A stretch of 64,000 nucleotides of DNA from Eutreptiella sp. 'Long Island Sound 2002' (lineage: Eukaryota > Euglenozoa > Euglenophyceae > Eutreptiales > Eutreptiaceae): assembly GCA_964036045.1 (NCBI GenBank), contig OZ038399.1, positions 24,126,044 through 24,190,043 of the forward strand. Reading direction: 5' to 3'. A program made the translations under genes and the position numbers. Each line of letters begins with the position of its first letter. Position 1 is the first letter of the stretch. The notes under the pieces are model-generated. The model saw only the letters and a program-made list of their open reading frames with translations. It had not been told where the DNA came from and ran no database searches. Shown here piece after piece: positions 29,604 through 40,335 of the stretch.

Positions 29604-30709
29604 ATGCAATCGTGGAGGCCGAGGACCCGGTCGCAGTATGCGTCCCGGCTCCAGGCCTTGGCAGCTTACGCGGAGCGCACGGGCCCGCCTGATCCAGCCG
29701 CGACACTGGCAGGCCTCCTGGCAGAGCGGGCGCAGGCCGGAGCTACAGCGTCAGCCCTGCGGGGTATTATTTCCGCGATCCGGGCCGTGGAGGACCTCCA
29801 ATGGCTGCCACCAACAGTCACGACCCTACACAAGAGAATCGCGGCGGGAGCCGCCTCATCTGGCTCTCAGCCCTATCTGTCCCCAGCAGGCATGGTCCAG
29901 CTGGTCGAGAGGGCCAGAGACTCCAGAAACGGGACGGTGTTCAGCGCGTTGGCGATCATCAGCTGGGTGTGCTACCTGCGGGTGGGCGAAGCAGCTGGCA
30001 TCAGGGTTTCTGACCTGGCTATGGCGGGCTTTGTCCAATTTTCAAAACAGGGGAGGAGGGGTACACCACCCGGCCCCTCTACCGGTATGCGGACGGGGTC
30101 CGTGCGTGGGTTCATCGCCACATGGTATCATTGGGCCGGTCGTCATACATGCTGGTCTGGCAGTCGGGTGAGGCGGGATTGGAGGCAGGCATGGCCGAGG
30201 CCCTGGCGGGCACAGCGTACGCCCGCGCTAGGTGGCATGCGCTACGCTGGGGCGGCGCCGCAGCGACTTGGGCCCGCAAGCCAAACCTCGCCTACTACAA
30301 GTGGTGGGGCAGATGGCAGAGCACGGCCGTGGCGATGCAATACGGCACCAAGTGGTCCGACCCGGGGGTCGTCGCCCCTACGGTACTGCCTGCGTGGTCC
30401 CGTGACCGAGGGCCTTTGCCGACTCCGGAGCGTGTGGGCGTCCTGGCGCTTGGGGTTCACCTATGTTCCCCAACATCGCGGGCGCACTCAGCACCCCGAC
30501 CAAGCGCAAGCCGAGGCGCCCGCGGGGTGAAGGGCCCGGGACCACCGAGGGCGGCACAGTTGGGAGCGTGGACGAGGGAGACCAGGCCGCGACCGAGCTG
30601 GAGGAGTCCGCCGGAGATGGCCCCGCTGAGATGGGCCCGGAGCCTGAAGCGGCTCCTACCCCCCCTCCACTTCAATCTTTGGCTCCTACCTCTGAGCGCG
30701 GCGCCGTGA
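29604..30709 (+). pseudogene. Tyrosine recombinase of element J1, one frameshift
   Basis: Frame 1 runs from ATG 29604: a SAM-like core-binding domain (RPRTRSQYASRLQALAAYAE), then WVCYLRVGEAAGIRVSDL with catalytic Arg I. At about 30035-30045 the frame must shift; the second frame gives FKTGEEGYTTRPLYRYADG with the catalytic Lys, RWHALRWGGAAATW with HxxR (about 30228-30260), KWWGRWQSTA with the Trp that replaces the second His, and MQYGT with the nucleophile Tyr (near 30340). All catalytic residues are thus present across the two frames. Such enzymes integrate DIRS-like retrotransposons and Cryptons. The RT expected of a DIRS element is not found on either side; the satellite starts right after the frame ends, and the last residues (GAVIM) are already satellite sequence. 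Confidence 0.85.
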
Positions 30710-31935
30710 TTATGTAGTCAATGCGCCCATTTGTGGGCCACTCACTGCTCCCTTTGTTCCTCCCTCAGAAGCGTTGGGGACCCCACAAACGGCAAGGGTG
30801 ATGTAGCCAATCCGCCCGCTTGTGGGCCGCTGCTGATTTTGTCCCCGGCTGTGAAGCGTTCGGGACCCCCCCGACGGGAGGGGTAAGTCTGGGCCACTTG
30901 TGATTCTGTCCCCAACTGTGAAGCTTTGGGGACCCCCCAAAAGGCAGGGGTTATGTCAATAATAGGCTCATATGTGAGGTACTGGTGACCGTGTCCCCCA
31001 CTCTGAAGCGTTGGGGACCCCCATAGAGCCGCGGTGACGTGCGCATCCCGCCTAGATGTGGGCCTGTGCTGATTATGTCTCATGCTTTGAAGCCTTGGGG
31101 ACCCCCCATAGGGCAAGGGTGACGTGGCTAATGTGCCCTCTTGTGGGCGACCTCGGGTTTTGTCCCCCACTTTGAAGCAATGGGGCCCCGCCAGGCGACA
31201 CTGGTGGTGTAGCCATTCCGCCGACTTGTGGGCCACTTCTCATCTTGTCCCCTGCTATGGGGCGTTGGGGACCCCCAAGCGGCAGCGGTAACCTAGCCCA
31301 TCCTCCCAATTCAGGGCCATTTGTGATTTTGTCCCCGGCTATGAAGCATTGAAGACCCCCCAAACGGTAGGTCTCACTTAGCCAATCCCCCCATTTGTGG
31401 GCCACCGCTGATTGTGTCCCTAGCTCTGACACGTTGGGGACTTCCCGTACGGCTAAGGTGACGCCGCCGATCAAGCCACTTGTGGGCCACTTGTGATTTT
31501 GTCCCTGCTAAAAAGTGTTGGGGACCCGCCAACCGGGAGGGGTGACGTAGCCAATCCGCCCACTTGTGGCCCACGGCTCATTTTGTCCCCCGCTCTGAGG
31601 CGTTGGGGACCCCTCAAACGGCACAGGTTATCGAGCTCATCCGCCCACCCTTGGGCCACTTCTGATTTTGTCTCCCACTCTGAAGCATTGGGTAGCCCCC
31701 AGACGGCAAGGGTGGCATAGCCAATCTGCCCGCTTGTGGGCCATTGCTGATTTTGTCCACCGCTCTAAGGCATTGAGAACCCCCCATATGGCGGCCGCGG
31801 CGTTGCCAATCCGCCCACTTGTGGGCCACCTCTTATTTTGCCGCCTCCTCCAAAGCGTTGGTGGCCCCTCACACGGCAGGGGTGACATAGCCAACCCGCC
31901 CACTTGTGGGCCATCTCTGATTCTGCCCCCCCCCC
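30710..31935. repeat. Decayed array of the 85-bp satellite
   Basis: About 14 diverged units with the same word order as the array at 3116-7147: GTAGCCAATCCGCCC, ACTTGTGGGCCACT, TGATTTTGTCCCC, CTCTGAAGCGTTGGGGACCCC, ACGGCAGGGGTGA. Units vary in length and differ at 15 to 35 percent of positions. The centre of the GCCCAC-TT-GTGGGC palindrome is TT in every unit in which it is still recognisable; no AA variant is seen. Same orientation as the young array. Confidence 0.92.
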
Positions 31936-32094
31936 CCCTTTTTTTCCTTTTGCCCTTCGAGTGTGCAACAGTCTCCTCACGCTCCCCCCCCCCCCCCCGC
32001 CCCATGCATTTTCGAAATGGGGGGGGGCACACCGCGCGTTCCAATTACCGTCAGGCTTCATCCACTTCTAAGGGGGGCTTGGCTCCAGGTGACC
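31936..32094. other. C-runs and spacer
   Basis: C-runs at about 31927-31937 and 31985-31999, and a G-run near 32020. Nothing else. Confidence 0.4.
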
Positions 32095-32200
32095 GGGTTT
32101 TGGGTTAAAAACGGGTTAACAGCCCGTTTTTTTTTGGTAAAAAAACGGGTTGTCCGTCCCCACACAACCCGTTTTTTTTACAAAAAAAACGGGTTGTGAC
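32095..32200. repeat. AACCCGTTTTT palindromes, cluster 1
   Basis: Inverted copies of AACCCGTTTTTT and AAAAAACGGGTT alternate, for example AACCCGTTTTTTTTAC-AAAAAAAACGGGTT at 32166-32197. This is the same design as the 2821-3115 array (short unique word plus homopolymer, palindromic) but with a different word. Confidence 0.85.
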
Positions 32201-32640
32201 TTGTTTTTGGCGCTAGGGGGTTGCAAGGGGGACACTGCTCACAAAGTGGCAGGCATCTTGAGTGGACATGCTCCAGCCTCTAAGCCCGCAGCGCCTAGCC
32301 TCTGACGAGGACTTTCTTTTGGAAAGCACCTCGCTCGGCATCCCCGAGAATAATGCTGAGGTTGTTGCCGCTGTAGTGGCATCCCCTGCTCAAGATGTTC
32401 CTCATGTGCCCGAATAGGTAGCCCCCATTGCACCTGTGGATGTTCCTCACGTGCCCGAACAGGTAGCCCCCATTGCACCTGTGGCAGATTCGAGCCCAGG
32501 GGAGGTTAGTGTGACCTCCTCGCAATCAGCTTGCTCTATTCCCATCCTTTCCTTCTCATGGTACCACATGGTACTCGGATTCGGAGGACAAAATCATCGA
32601 AACTAACATGCTAACCAAAGGTGACTATTCAAAACTATCC
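32201..32640 (+). other. Open frame with a 45-bp tandem duplication
   Basis: A plus-strand frame from about 32280 to TAA at about 32605 reads RLASDEDFLLESTSLGIPEN and then two copies of a 15-residue unit DVPHVPE-(stop/Q)-VAPIAPV. The first copy has TAG at 32415-32417; the second has CAG at 32460-32462. Apart from that TAG the frame is open. Product not recognised; it lies between two clusters of the same palindromes and may be the cargo of an element bounded by them. Confidence 0.4.
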
Positions 32641-32840
32641 TGTGTAGTGTATGTACAGTGGAGACGTTTTTCCCCATGCCGGTGGCAGGGTTTTTGTTCA
32701 CGTCATCCAACATTTGAGTTTGTATATCATTCTCTTGCTTTGCTTCTTCTCAAAGGGTGCTTTGCTGGGCAAGGGGAACCCACACCAGACACTTGGGTGG
32801 TTCATACAAGGTAGATCGACTTGGTACCCCGGCGTTGGCT
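32641..32840. other. No recognisable gene
   Basis: Nothing recognised between the ORF and the second palindrome cluster. Confidence 0.35.
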
Positions 32841-33005
32841 AGACAACCCGTTTTTTTACCCAAAAAAAACGGGCTGTAAAACCCATTTTTAAAAAAAACG
32901 GGCTATTAACCCGTTTTTTTACCCAAAAAAGACGGGCTGTCAGCTTCGCTGACTACGGCCCGTTTTTTTTGGGTAAAAAAACGGGTTAATAGCCCGTTTT
33001 CCTTA
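32841..33005. repeat. AACCCGTTTTT palindromes, cluster 2
   Basis: Four or five inverted pairs of the same word (GCCCGTTTTTTTTGGGTAAA, AACCCGTTTTTTTACCCAAA and relatives), plus a short TCAGC-TTC-GCTGA hairpin at 32940-32952. With cluster 1 it brackets 32201-32840. Confidence 0.85.
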
Positions 33006-34232
33006 TAGAATGTCTCCCTAGTCCAGTAGAACTTCACTCGCAATGTGCTCTCCTCCCTGGTAGCTAATTTCCCAGGGGGTGCTAAATATTAACACCTCAG
33101 CCACAAGGGCGAATTGTGATTTCAGCCTACACATCCGAAAACACCTGAAAGAGTAAACACGCAGCCACTCCCCCACCACTCCCACAAAAGTGGGAAAAAA
33201 ACTAAAAGTGCGTGGATTTGTTGCGAATGTGTTTTTGGGACCTACCAGAGTAGAAAACCCCAAACTCCACGTAATATCCAACCTCTCTAGTCCTCAAGAA
33301 TTTTCATTTGCTCATCTTTTTGCACCTTTTGCACCTTGCGACCAACACGAAGCTGCACACCTTTGCCTGTTACAAGTGATATAAAAGTAACCGGATGGTC
33401 AACTCCCGTTGCACAGCACACGAGGTCAATCTAAGCAAAATTCGTTCAAATGCAAAACATAATGGCACAATGGTCTAATTGGCTGCGGGGTTTTTCTAGA
33501 TCATGTAGCCATGGAGTCTACCGATGCGTGGTGCGAATGATGTCTTCCCAAGTTGTCTTCAATTAGAAGGGAGTCTCCAACACCTAGCGGCTCCGTTGTC
33601 TTGTGCTTGGGATTACCAGGAAATGCCAATTGCATACCGGTTGCCACGAGGAACGAAGAATGTTTCAACCTATTGTTACACTATTTTGGAGTGCAATTTG
33701 TCGACCAAAAAGACGAATGGGGCGGCCTCTATGATACGTAGACTTACAGTGTATAGTTGATCAGAAAAGTATGTGGATCACATAATCCTCAAGCCCCAAT
33801 GTATGTATGACGACGTATGGGGGCGGTCGTGACTTCAATAATATTTCCTTATTTTAGTTTGTGGCGTAGGTCTTGTGTAGTAGGGTGGAATTTTTGTCAA
33901 TTGATCCTCACATTGAATTGTACCGTGGCCTTTCTGGCCCTCGTCGTCTCCCGTTTGCCGTTTTTCTCAATTTTTTGTGCATTTGTGGGGACGACAATTG
34001 GGACCATAGCTTGCTACCAGCAGTTTCACCTAACCTGTAGCCTAATGCTTGCTCATGCAACCAACAACCACCAGTAGATGGATGTCATCATGATCAAATA
34101 CAAACAAAGAACCTGCGTGCATGAGGAAATGGGTGTGTGGTGGCTGGGTGTAATGCAACACAATGAAGTTTGGAGCTTTTTGAAGCATTACATGCGAATC
34201 TTGTGTCTTGGTTGTTCTTGCTTTTCAGCAAC
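33006..34232. other. Region upstream of LRR gene; inverted-repeat arm
   Basis: 33575-33715 is one arm of an inverted repeat whose other arm is 36070-36205 (shared AGGAAATGCCAATTGCAT and GTTTCAACCTA). The remainder contains small ORFs, one hydrophobic (33817-34077), without family resemblance. TATAAAAG at 33380 is a TATA-like string but far from the gene. Confidence 0.45.
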
Positions 34233-34468
34233 ATGGATCATTCTATTGAAGTTGATGAATACCACCGGCTATCGGTTGCCTACCGTGACTTGGCAAAACT
34301 TCCTCCAAACTTCCAAGCGCGCTCATCTCAATTGGTGTCATTGGATGCTTCACACAATGAATTGAGCACTCTTGAAGTGTTGGAGAATTGTACCAAGTTA
34401 GAGACTTTGATTTTGGACAACAATGCATTGTCAAGTAGTTGTGGAATTCCTCATCTACCAAGCTTGAG
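34233..34468 (+). CDS. Leucine-rich repeat protein, exon 1
   Basis: ATG at 34233 follows TTGCTTTTCAG-CAAC, a good splice acceptor, so a non-coding upstream exon is likely. The exon encodes MDHSIEVDEYHRLSVAYRDL and then leucine-rich repeats: LVSLDASHNELSTLEVLENC, KLETLILDNNAL, IPHLPSLR. The pattern LxxLxLxxNxL repeats about every 22 residues. It ends at a GT donor (34469) in phase 2. Joining to 35093 restores Arg (AG plus G) and continues the repeat (LR-YLSVNSNNI) exactly in register, which strongly supports the intron of 624 bases. The intron is AT-richer than the exons. Confidence 0.85.
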
Positions 34469-35092
34469 GTGTCCACTTGCGCTTGGCCAAAGCGACGCCG
34501 CCCTCACCTGCGTTTTGGGACATCCATGAAATTGTCCAATGGCGAACGAGCAATGTGTGCAAGGGTTTTGTGTTTGGCGATTGCTAGCGAGTGACTCATT
34601 TGTATTCCACATATGCCGCATGTGCCACGTCCCGTGGATGAAGTGTCGTAACAAGAATTGTTCCATTGATTTGATTGACCTCGAGCGATTAGGCCTATGC
34701 TACATCCGTATTGGATATTTTTCACCTGCAAAGACACCCGTTGAATGTTCTCCACCAATTCTGACCGCCTTTTTAAGAGTCACCAAGTCACCAACACCCT
34801 TATTAGAGCACAAGCCAAAGAAAAGTGTTGTGATAGATTGGCTTGTGTGCCCTTTTCCGAGTTTGAGCTTGAACGCCCACAGGCATTGTGCTTGAATGCC
34901 CACAACAGGTGCACAACCAAAAGGGCACCTCGCAAATGGATAACAAAGCAAAATTTCCTTGGTTTTTTTTATTGTTTTCTTGCGTCATTTTGATCCCATT
35001 ATTTTGCCAGGAATCACCCATAGAGCCCTGCAAAGTGTCCAAACCGAACGGAGAGTGTGTTGAAACACCGTGGAAACAAATCTTGCCTTTAG
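34469..35092 (+). other. Intron of LRR gene
   Basis: GT at 34469 and TTGCCTTTAG at the acceptor (35092). ORFs inside it on both strands are incidental. No transposon end recognised inside. Confidence 0.75.
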
Positions 35093-35353
35093 GTACTTAT
35101 CCGTGAATAGCAACAACATTGCGGATCTGGTTACCTTCGTGGACACGATTAAGAAGAATTGTCCAAAATTGAGGTGGCTCAGCATGCTCAACAATGAGGC
35201 TTGCTTCTACTACTTCAACACCTGCACGGCCGCAAAATATGCACAATATCGACTCTATGTAATCGCACAAATCAAGACTCTCAAAGTATTGGACAATACA
35301 CACATCACGGATGACGAGCGTTGCAAAGCACAAGCCGAGGGGCTAAAGCCAAG
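35093..35353 (+). CDS. Leucine-rich repeat protein, exon 2
   Basis: Continues the repeats (YLSVNSNNIADLVTFVD, CPKLRWLSMLNNEACFYYF) and closes with a capping segment: AQYRLYVIAQIKTLKVLDNT, HITDDERCKAQAE. An R-x-Y-hydrophobic-P/K-x-L-x-x-LD-x3-(I/V)-T-x2-E-R cap is typical of short LRR proteins of the LRMDA / U2A'-like group, so I place it there without a finer assignment. The donor at 35354 (CCAAG-GTATGC) is strong. A possible last exon starts after TTCCAG at 35473, adds RSVVEGAAQEVLGFLVAGPL and stops TGA near 35545; that exon is uncertain. Such proteins act as protein-interaction scaffolds; partner unknown. Confidence 0.8.
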
Positions 35354-36060
35354 GTATGCCTTCTTGCCATGGTCAAGATGCCGTTCATTAACATGTCCCC
35401 TTTTGGCAAAAGTGTTATGCGGTGTGTGCATTTGCATGTGTGTACATTGGGGTCTTACTGTGTGCCAGATTCCAGGAGTGTGGTGGAAGGCGCGGCTCAG
35501 GAGGTTCTGGGATTTCTGGTCGCTGGGCCGCTTCTTTGGAATTGATGAGGTGTTCGCCTGGCAGGCCCAGGCGAGGACAGTCAGAAGCGAACAAGGCAGT
35601 AGCTGCCTGACGGTGTACCACAGGTGCCAGCATGTTGCCAGGTGATACCTACAGTGCACAGTGTAAATGATGATACAAGTTTGTGTATGTCAGGACGGTC
35701 CAGCCGAAGTCCAGCAAGTGTGCCGGTACGAACCTGACTGAATGTATATGAATGTTTAAAAGCGTGGTGGACGCGAAAGGTGAGGGTCGAGAGAGAGAGT
35801 GGGGTGCAGGGGTGGCCAGAAAACTGAATTGGCGATATGGGCTTCTGGACATTAGCCTGCACCCTTTCCTGTCTCAGCCCATGGTCCAGTGAGCAGTGTT
35901 TGCCTTTGTCTCGCTTTTTGCTTGCTCATTTGCATGTTGCCAAACGTGTTGCCGTGTGTGTCACCGTGTATGTGACAAGCATATTTCCGTTTTACGTTAC
36001 GTTACGTATGGATTCACCATTATGTGATAACTATTAGTCTCCGTAACATAGAGACCGCCC
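35354..36060. other. 3' part of LRR gene and flank
   Basis: May include a third coding exon at about 35474-35545. TTACGTTACGTTACGTATGG at about 35993 is a short tandem. No other gene is evident. Confidence 0.4.
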
Positions 36061-36069
36061 CCCCTTCAT

Positions 36070-36205
36070 CCTTCCACTCGCCAAACTGCACTCCAACATA
36101 GGTTGAAACGTTCTTGGTTTACCTCGTTGGATAGAGCTGTGCGTGGCCACCTTTATGCAATTGGCATTTCCTAGTATTCCGGACATAGAACAAGTGCCAA
36201 GTGGT
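36070..36205 (-). repeat. Inverted-repeat arm, partner of 33575-33715
   Basis: On the minus strand this reads AGGAAATGCCAATTGCATAA, GTGGCCACG, GTTTCAACCTATGTTGGAGTG, matching the 33.6-kb arm. Both translate as GNANCI-x-VAT, so the repeat may derive from a coding element. The arms face each other across the LRR gene, 2.35 kb apart. Confidence 0.7.
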
Positions 36206-36282
36206 GAGTGATGTGTGAAGAAGCTACAGCATTTATTGGAGTCCCTCGTGCAGCACAAATTGGCTGACTTAGATTTGTCACA

Positions 36283-36300
36283 AACGCGCACACACACGCG

Positions 36301-36339
<39 letters not shown>

Positions 36340-36454
36340 ACAGGGAGGAAACGCCGCATGGGGCGCAAGACAAAAGCTTGATGCAGTGCGAATAGAGCTG
36401 TAGAGTGATGCATGATAGCGAACGCTATGGAGTTGTTGCCAAGATATTGGGTGT

Positions 36455-36489
<35 letters not shown>

Positions 36490-36520
36490 ACATACGAATG
36501 CACACACACACCACATAGGC
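36283..36520. repeat. Two (CA)n microsatellites
   Basis: CA/CG-rich tract at 36283-36345 and (CA)n at 36456-36515 with AAAC and CATACG interruptions. Confidence 0.95.
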
Positions 36521-37076
36521 ACACGGGAGCACCATACGCTCTCAACCGTGCGCAATTCAGCCGTATTTGAAGTAAATGTAGGGGAATGGAAGCATAAGCC
36601 ACAAGAATCCCCGCCTCATTGCACAAATTACTCTCCAAAGCCTTAACAGAAGTTCGGACCCCTTCAATGTGCGCATTCAAAATGCCCCCTTTCAGTTGGT
36701 GGCAACCGTCCTTTCGCAACAGCTCCTCATCTGAGCCCTTACTCTACGAGTTCTCATATGTCCAACAGCACTGAGGACTGCCTGTGCAAGAAGCAGCCCG
36801 GTGACCTCCACATCCAGCTTTCTGCAAACAATGGAATGCGCAACGGTGATCTGCTCTTGTTGAGTGCCAGGCGGGGTGCACTGGACAACATGCGACGGTG
36901 TCATGCAGGTGTGCAATCGCCCGTCCCAGAGAGACCAGGCAAGCAGGAGGAAAGAAGTAGAAGGTGGGTCCCGCCGCCTTTGGTGCCTGGCGATAGGGTG
37001 GGTTTCCCCGTGGCGCAGATACTGCGCACGCGGTTCATTTAGCGTTTGCCGGCATTCGGACCCGTAAATTCTTCAT
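36521..37076. other. No recognisable gene
   Basis: Short overlapping ORFs only. Confidence 0.35.
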
Positions 37077-37307
37077 TAGGAGGATCGGCAGATGGAATAG
37101 AGCAGATGTGGACGGGAAACAGCAGCAGGACCAACACAGACGGGGGAAGGACGGATGGCGGGCAGGGACGCGCAGCCCCTGGGCCCTAAATTCCACGACA
37201 CCTTGGCACACGCAGTCCCTGCCAGCCATCCGTCCTTCCACCGTCTGTTTTGGTCCCGCTGCTGTTTCCCATCCCCACGTGCTCAACTCCATCTGCATGT
37301 CCTCCTA
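37077..37307. mobile_element. Foldback element, 93-bp arms
   Basis: Left arm 37077-37169 and right arm 37215-37307 are inverted copies over exactly 93 positions with 13 mismatches by my count (86 percent), around a 45-base loop. The arms start TAGGAGGA and contain GGGAAACAGCAGC and GGAAGGACGGATGGC. A foldback or MITE-like element is likely. No clear target duplication. Confidence 0.88.
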
Positions 37308-39757
37308 ACAAGTCAACTTATGGCGCGGCTTGGAATATGGCTCTCCAATGGCTCAGTGGCATTCCTTTCATCCATTGTGGAAAATCAATTGCCCCATTTG
37401 GAAGCAGCAGCTTGGCACAACAGCTTCCATCCTGAATCCTGCAACGAAATGGCCCAAAACCAGGCTGAAAATGACCGTTTTTGACCCATTTTGTGGCTGT
37501 TGAGAACCGCCAATGGCGCCGTTTTGGAAGCCAAATTGGGTAAAGTTGCCTTCTGATATGCCTATCGATGGGCACAAGGAATGGTTCAATTTTGAAACGG
37601 TATGCAGAAGAAATTGCTCTCCGCATGGTAGTAGTCCGTGTACGAAGTTTTTTTTTGCGACGTAAGGACTTCAGTTGTTATTATTATCAATATCAACAAT
37701 GCAGATGACCCCCACCGCAGCCCCACGACCCTAAATTGCGCATCACCTTGGCGATGACGGAATGATGACAGCTAATTTGCGTTGCACTCAAGTGCAGTGA
37801 AGGTGGGGAAATCCAACCGGTTTTGGTCTGATGCATTTCGTCAACTGCGTTCTTTTGGGGGGCGATTGTGACGACAAGGACCGAAGCAGCGCCAACACCG
37901 GGCGGGATCTGGCACCCATAGGTCAGGCCGGGGGGAATTCAGTGTTGGGGCCACCCGTACGGAAAGCTTGAAAGTCCATCCGAAACCCAAGCGTAGCAGC
38001 AGCCACAAGGCCAGGCCAGCAGTGAACTCCGTAAACCAAAAGGTGAATCCGACAAAAGCAAGACCGGGATCAACTCAAGCCAAACAGACACAATCGGTGA
38101 CTGTTCAGGGTCCCATGCCCGATGTTCCCATCATTGCGTTGGGTTGGCTTGGGGCCGTTACGCTTGTTCCACTTTGTTACTCCTTCCACTCCGTTACGGA
38201 CTGGTTGCACTCCCCTAACGCTCACGCATCAGGCTGGGATGTGCTGTCGGATGGTTCCAACGTCGTAAGGTTGAGATCCCACTGCCGTGCCCTCAAATTG
38301 GCCAACAGCGAAGCGGAAGGCCAGAGCAGGGAAAGGAGGGATGCGTGGTGTCGGGAAATTCAGCTGCAGCAATCGAGGGCTTTGTCTCGGGCCCACTGAT
38401 ATGGATACGGAGGAGTCTCTGTCGCACTTCAACACATGTGATGCCCCGATTCACGTGCATTGCATGGCGGCTTTTGTGCGAAGCTGCTGAGCATCGCTGA
38501 GCATCACGTCGTCACATCATACTAGTGGACACGTTGGCCATCTCTCAACCTTCGGATGGCAAACCTCCCCGTTTGCCTGTGGAGGTGTCGCACTATCTTG
38601 CGTTCGACGTGGAGTTACTTACAACTGAGCTCCAGCAGTGTGGGCGGCTGCCGTCTTACAGGGGCAGCTACCACAGTTCAGTGCTGGAGTAGTTAGCAAC
38701 GGAGGGCCTAACGCTTTGATCACGTCATCATTCTTTTGGAAGCTGATTTGCAAGTTGCCAATGATCTGTAACCGAAATGTTCACAGGAATTGGCCGGAGA
38801 AGCCACATTCTCACTTCGTGTGGGACGGAGCTCTGAGGACCTGTGATGGTGAGAACGATTGCAGTCGATGGCCGAAGACAAACTAGAGCAGTATTTTTCT
38901 TTTTGGCTGCCCTCAGGCGGCATCAGTTACTTTCAAGCGCCGTTGATTTTCCTCCAAGGACGGGGCTCAGTTAGATTTCTTGTTTTGCTGTCACACACCT
39001 TGGCTTGGCGGGTCCGCATATATTTATTTTCGTTGGCAGTAGGGCGTTAAAAACATGCTCGTCCCCTTGCAAACCCCTCAGACAAATCTTATCCGACGCT
39101 GCTTCCCCCACTGTCTTCATAACCCCAAACGGACCCCACAACCCTGATGCCTGGCACATCATCCAGTGCATGTGATGTGCAGGGGACGCACATCAGGGTG
39201 TTGGGAGAAGTTATAGGGGGTTGCCGAAGCAGTTGAATGGGGTTTGGGTCGGTGGAGTGCTTATCGCTTGGAGGATGGATGATATGATACATGATATGAT
39301 GATATGATGGCGGCTCGGGGCCAGGCTGGTAGGCTGCGCTATACCCTCGGCTTGGGGGTGAAGCCGGCGGGCTGTGGATGGAGGGTGGGTGTTGGGTCAG
39401 CGGGGTTTGTCTTGCCCAGGGGGTGGGGGTTGGGCGGTCACTGTCTGTTTGCTGTTGGGATAAAGGAGAGGAGAGTGGCAATGCAACCCTGCCCTCATCC
39501 ATAACAGCAACGACCTCGGACTCAAGCCCTTGACCCAGGCCCAACAGAAGGTCCTGAAACAACGCATTTTCAGTTGTATATAGCCAGAAAACAATTTTGT
39601 GCCTTCTTGCCAACGTGTCCAGTTTGTGAACGGGTCAGTGGGTTGGTGCCATGTCTCCTGCCTCGTGGAGGTATGCTTGTGAATATTGATCCAGGTTGCT
39701 GGGGATATGGCCCTGTCTGCAGCGTATATATATTTCCTTCTCTTTGAAATGCATCGG
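37308..39757. other. Gene-poor stretch
   Basis: A frame at about 37968-38399 (with one hydrophobic segment, VPIIALGWLGAVTLVPLCY) lacks an ATG in its first 50 codons. At about 38400-38490 TEESLSHFNTCDAPIHVHC recalls the E-S-x2-H-F-x2-C part of a LINE zinc-binding tail, but is too short to call. ATGATATG repeats lie at about 39275-39307. Nothing else recognised. Confidence 0.35.
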
Positions 39758-40335
39758 GACGCGGCAGCTTTGGTCACACGGCCCAGCGCTGTGCTGAGCG
39801 ATGAAGCGGTACCGGAAAGGCGGCCCGCCGACGCAACGGTGAGCATTAGCAGCATGTGCGCGGGGCGTGACGCCGGGCCATGCATTTGTGGCCCAGCCCC
39901 GAATTTTGCTCGTCTGTGGCCAAGGTGGTGGCAGGGTATGCCCATTCAACAAAGCAAACCGGAAACATCTGGTCCCATCAATTAAATCGAAACCAACCGA
40001 AACACACAACCGCCCTATCTCCAGCGGATGTGTTTTTCTTTTATCATTGGGACACTGCAGCTTTGGACACACGGCTCAGTGCTATGCTGAGCGATGAAAC
40101 GGCACTGGAAAGGCGGCCCGCCGACACGACAGTGAGCATTAGCCGCGTGTGTGCGGGGCGTGACGGGCTGGTTCAGAGGTGGGGACGCCGGCCCATGCGT
40201 TTGTGGCCCGGCCACGAATTTTGCTCGTCTGTGGCCAAGGTGGTGGCGAGGTATGCCTTTTCAACAAAGCAAACCGGAAGCGTCTTGTCTCATCAATTAA
40301 GTCGAAACCAACCGGAACGCAAAATCGCCTGTATT
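39758..40335. repeat. Tandem duplication, 290-bp unit
   Basis: 39758-40047 and 40048-40335 align from start to end: GGGAC-CGGCAGCTTTGG, CTGAGCGATGAA-CGG, AAAGGCGGCCCGCCGACG, TTTTGCTCGTCTGTGGCCAA, CAACAAAGCAAACCGGAA. The second copy has a 22-base insertion near 40168. Identity is roughly 88 percent. Confidence 0.88.

Noticed and set aside
33817-34077. Small membrane protein upstream of the LRR gene
   Set aside because: Hydrophobic composition follows from T-rich DNA; no start context, partner or family supports it.
37968-38399. Membrane protein gene
   Set aside because: The open frame starts with TTG, has no early ATG, one weak hydrophobic stretch and no homology that I recognise.
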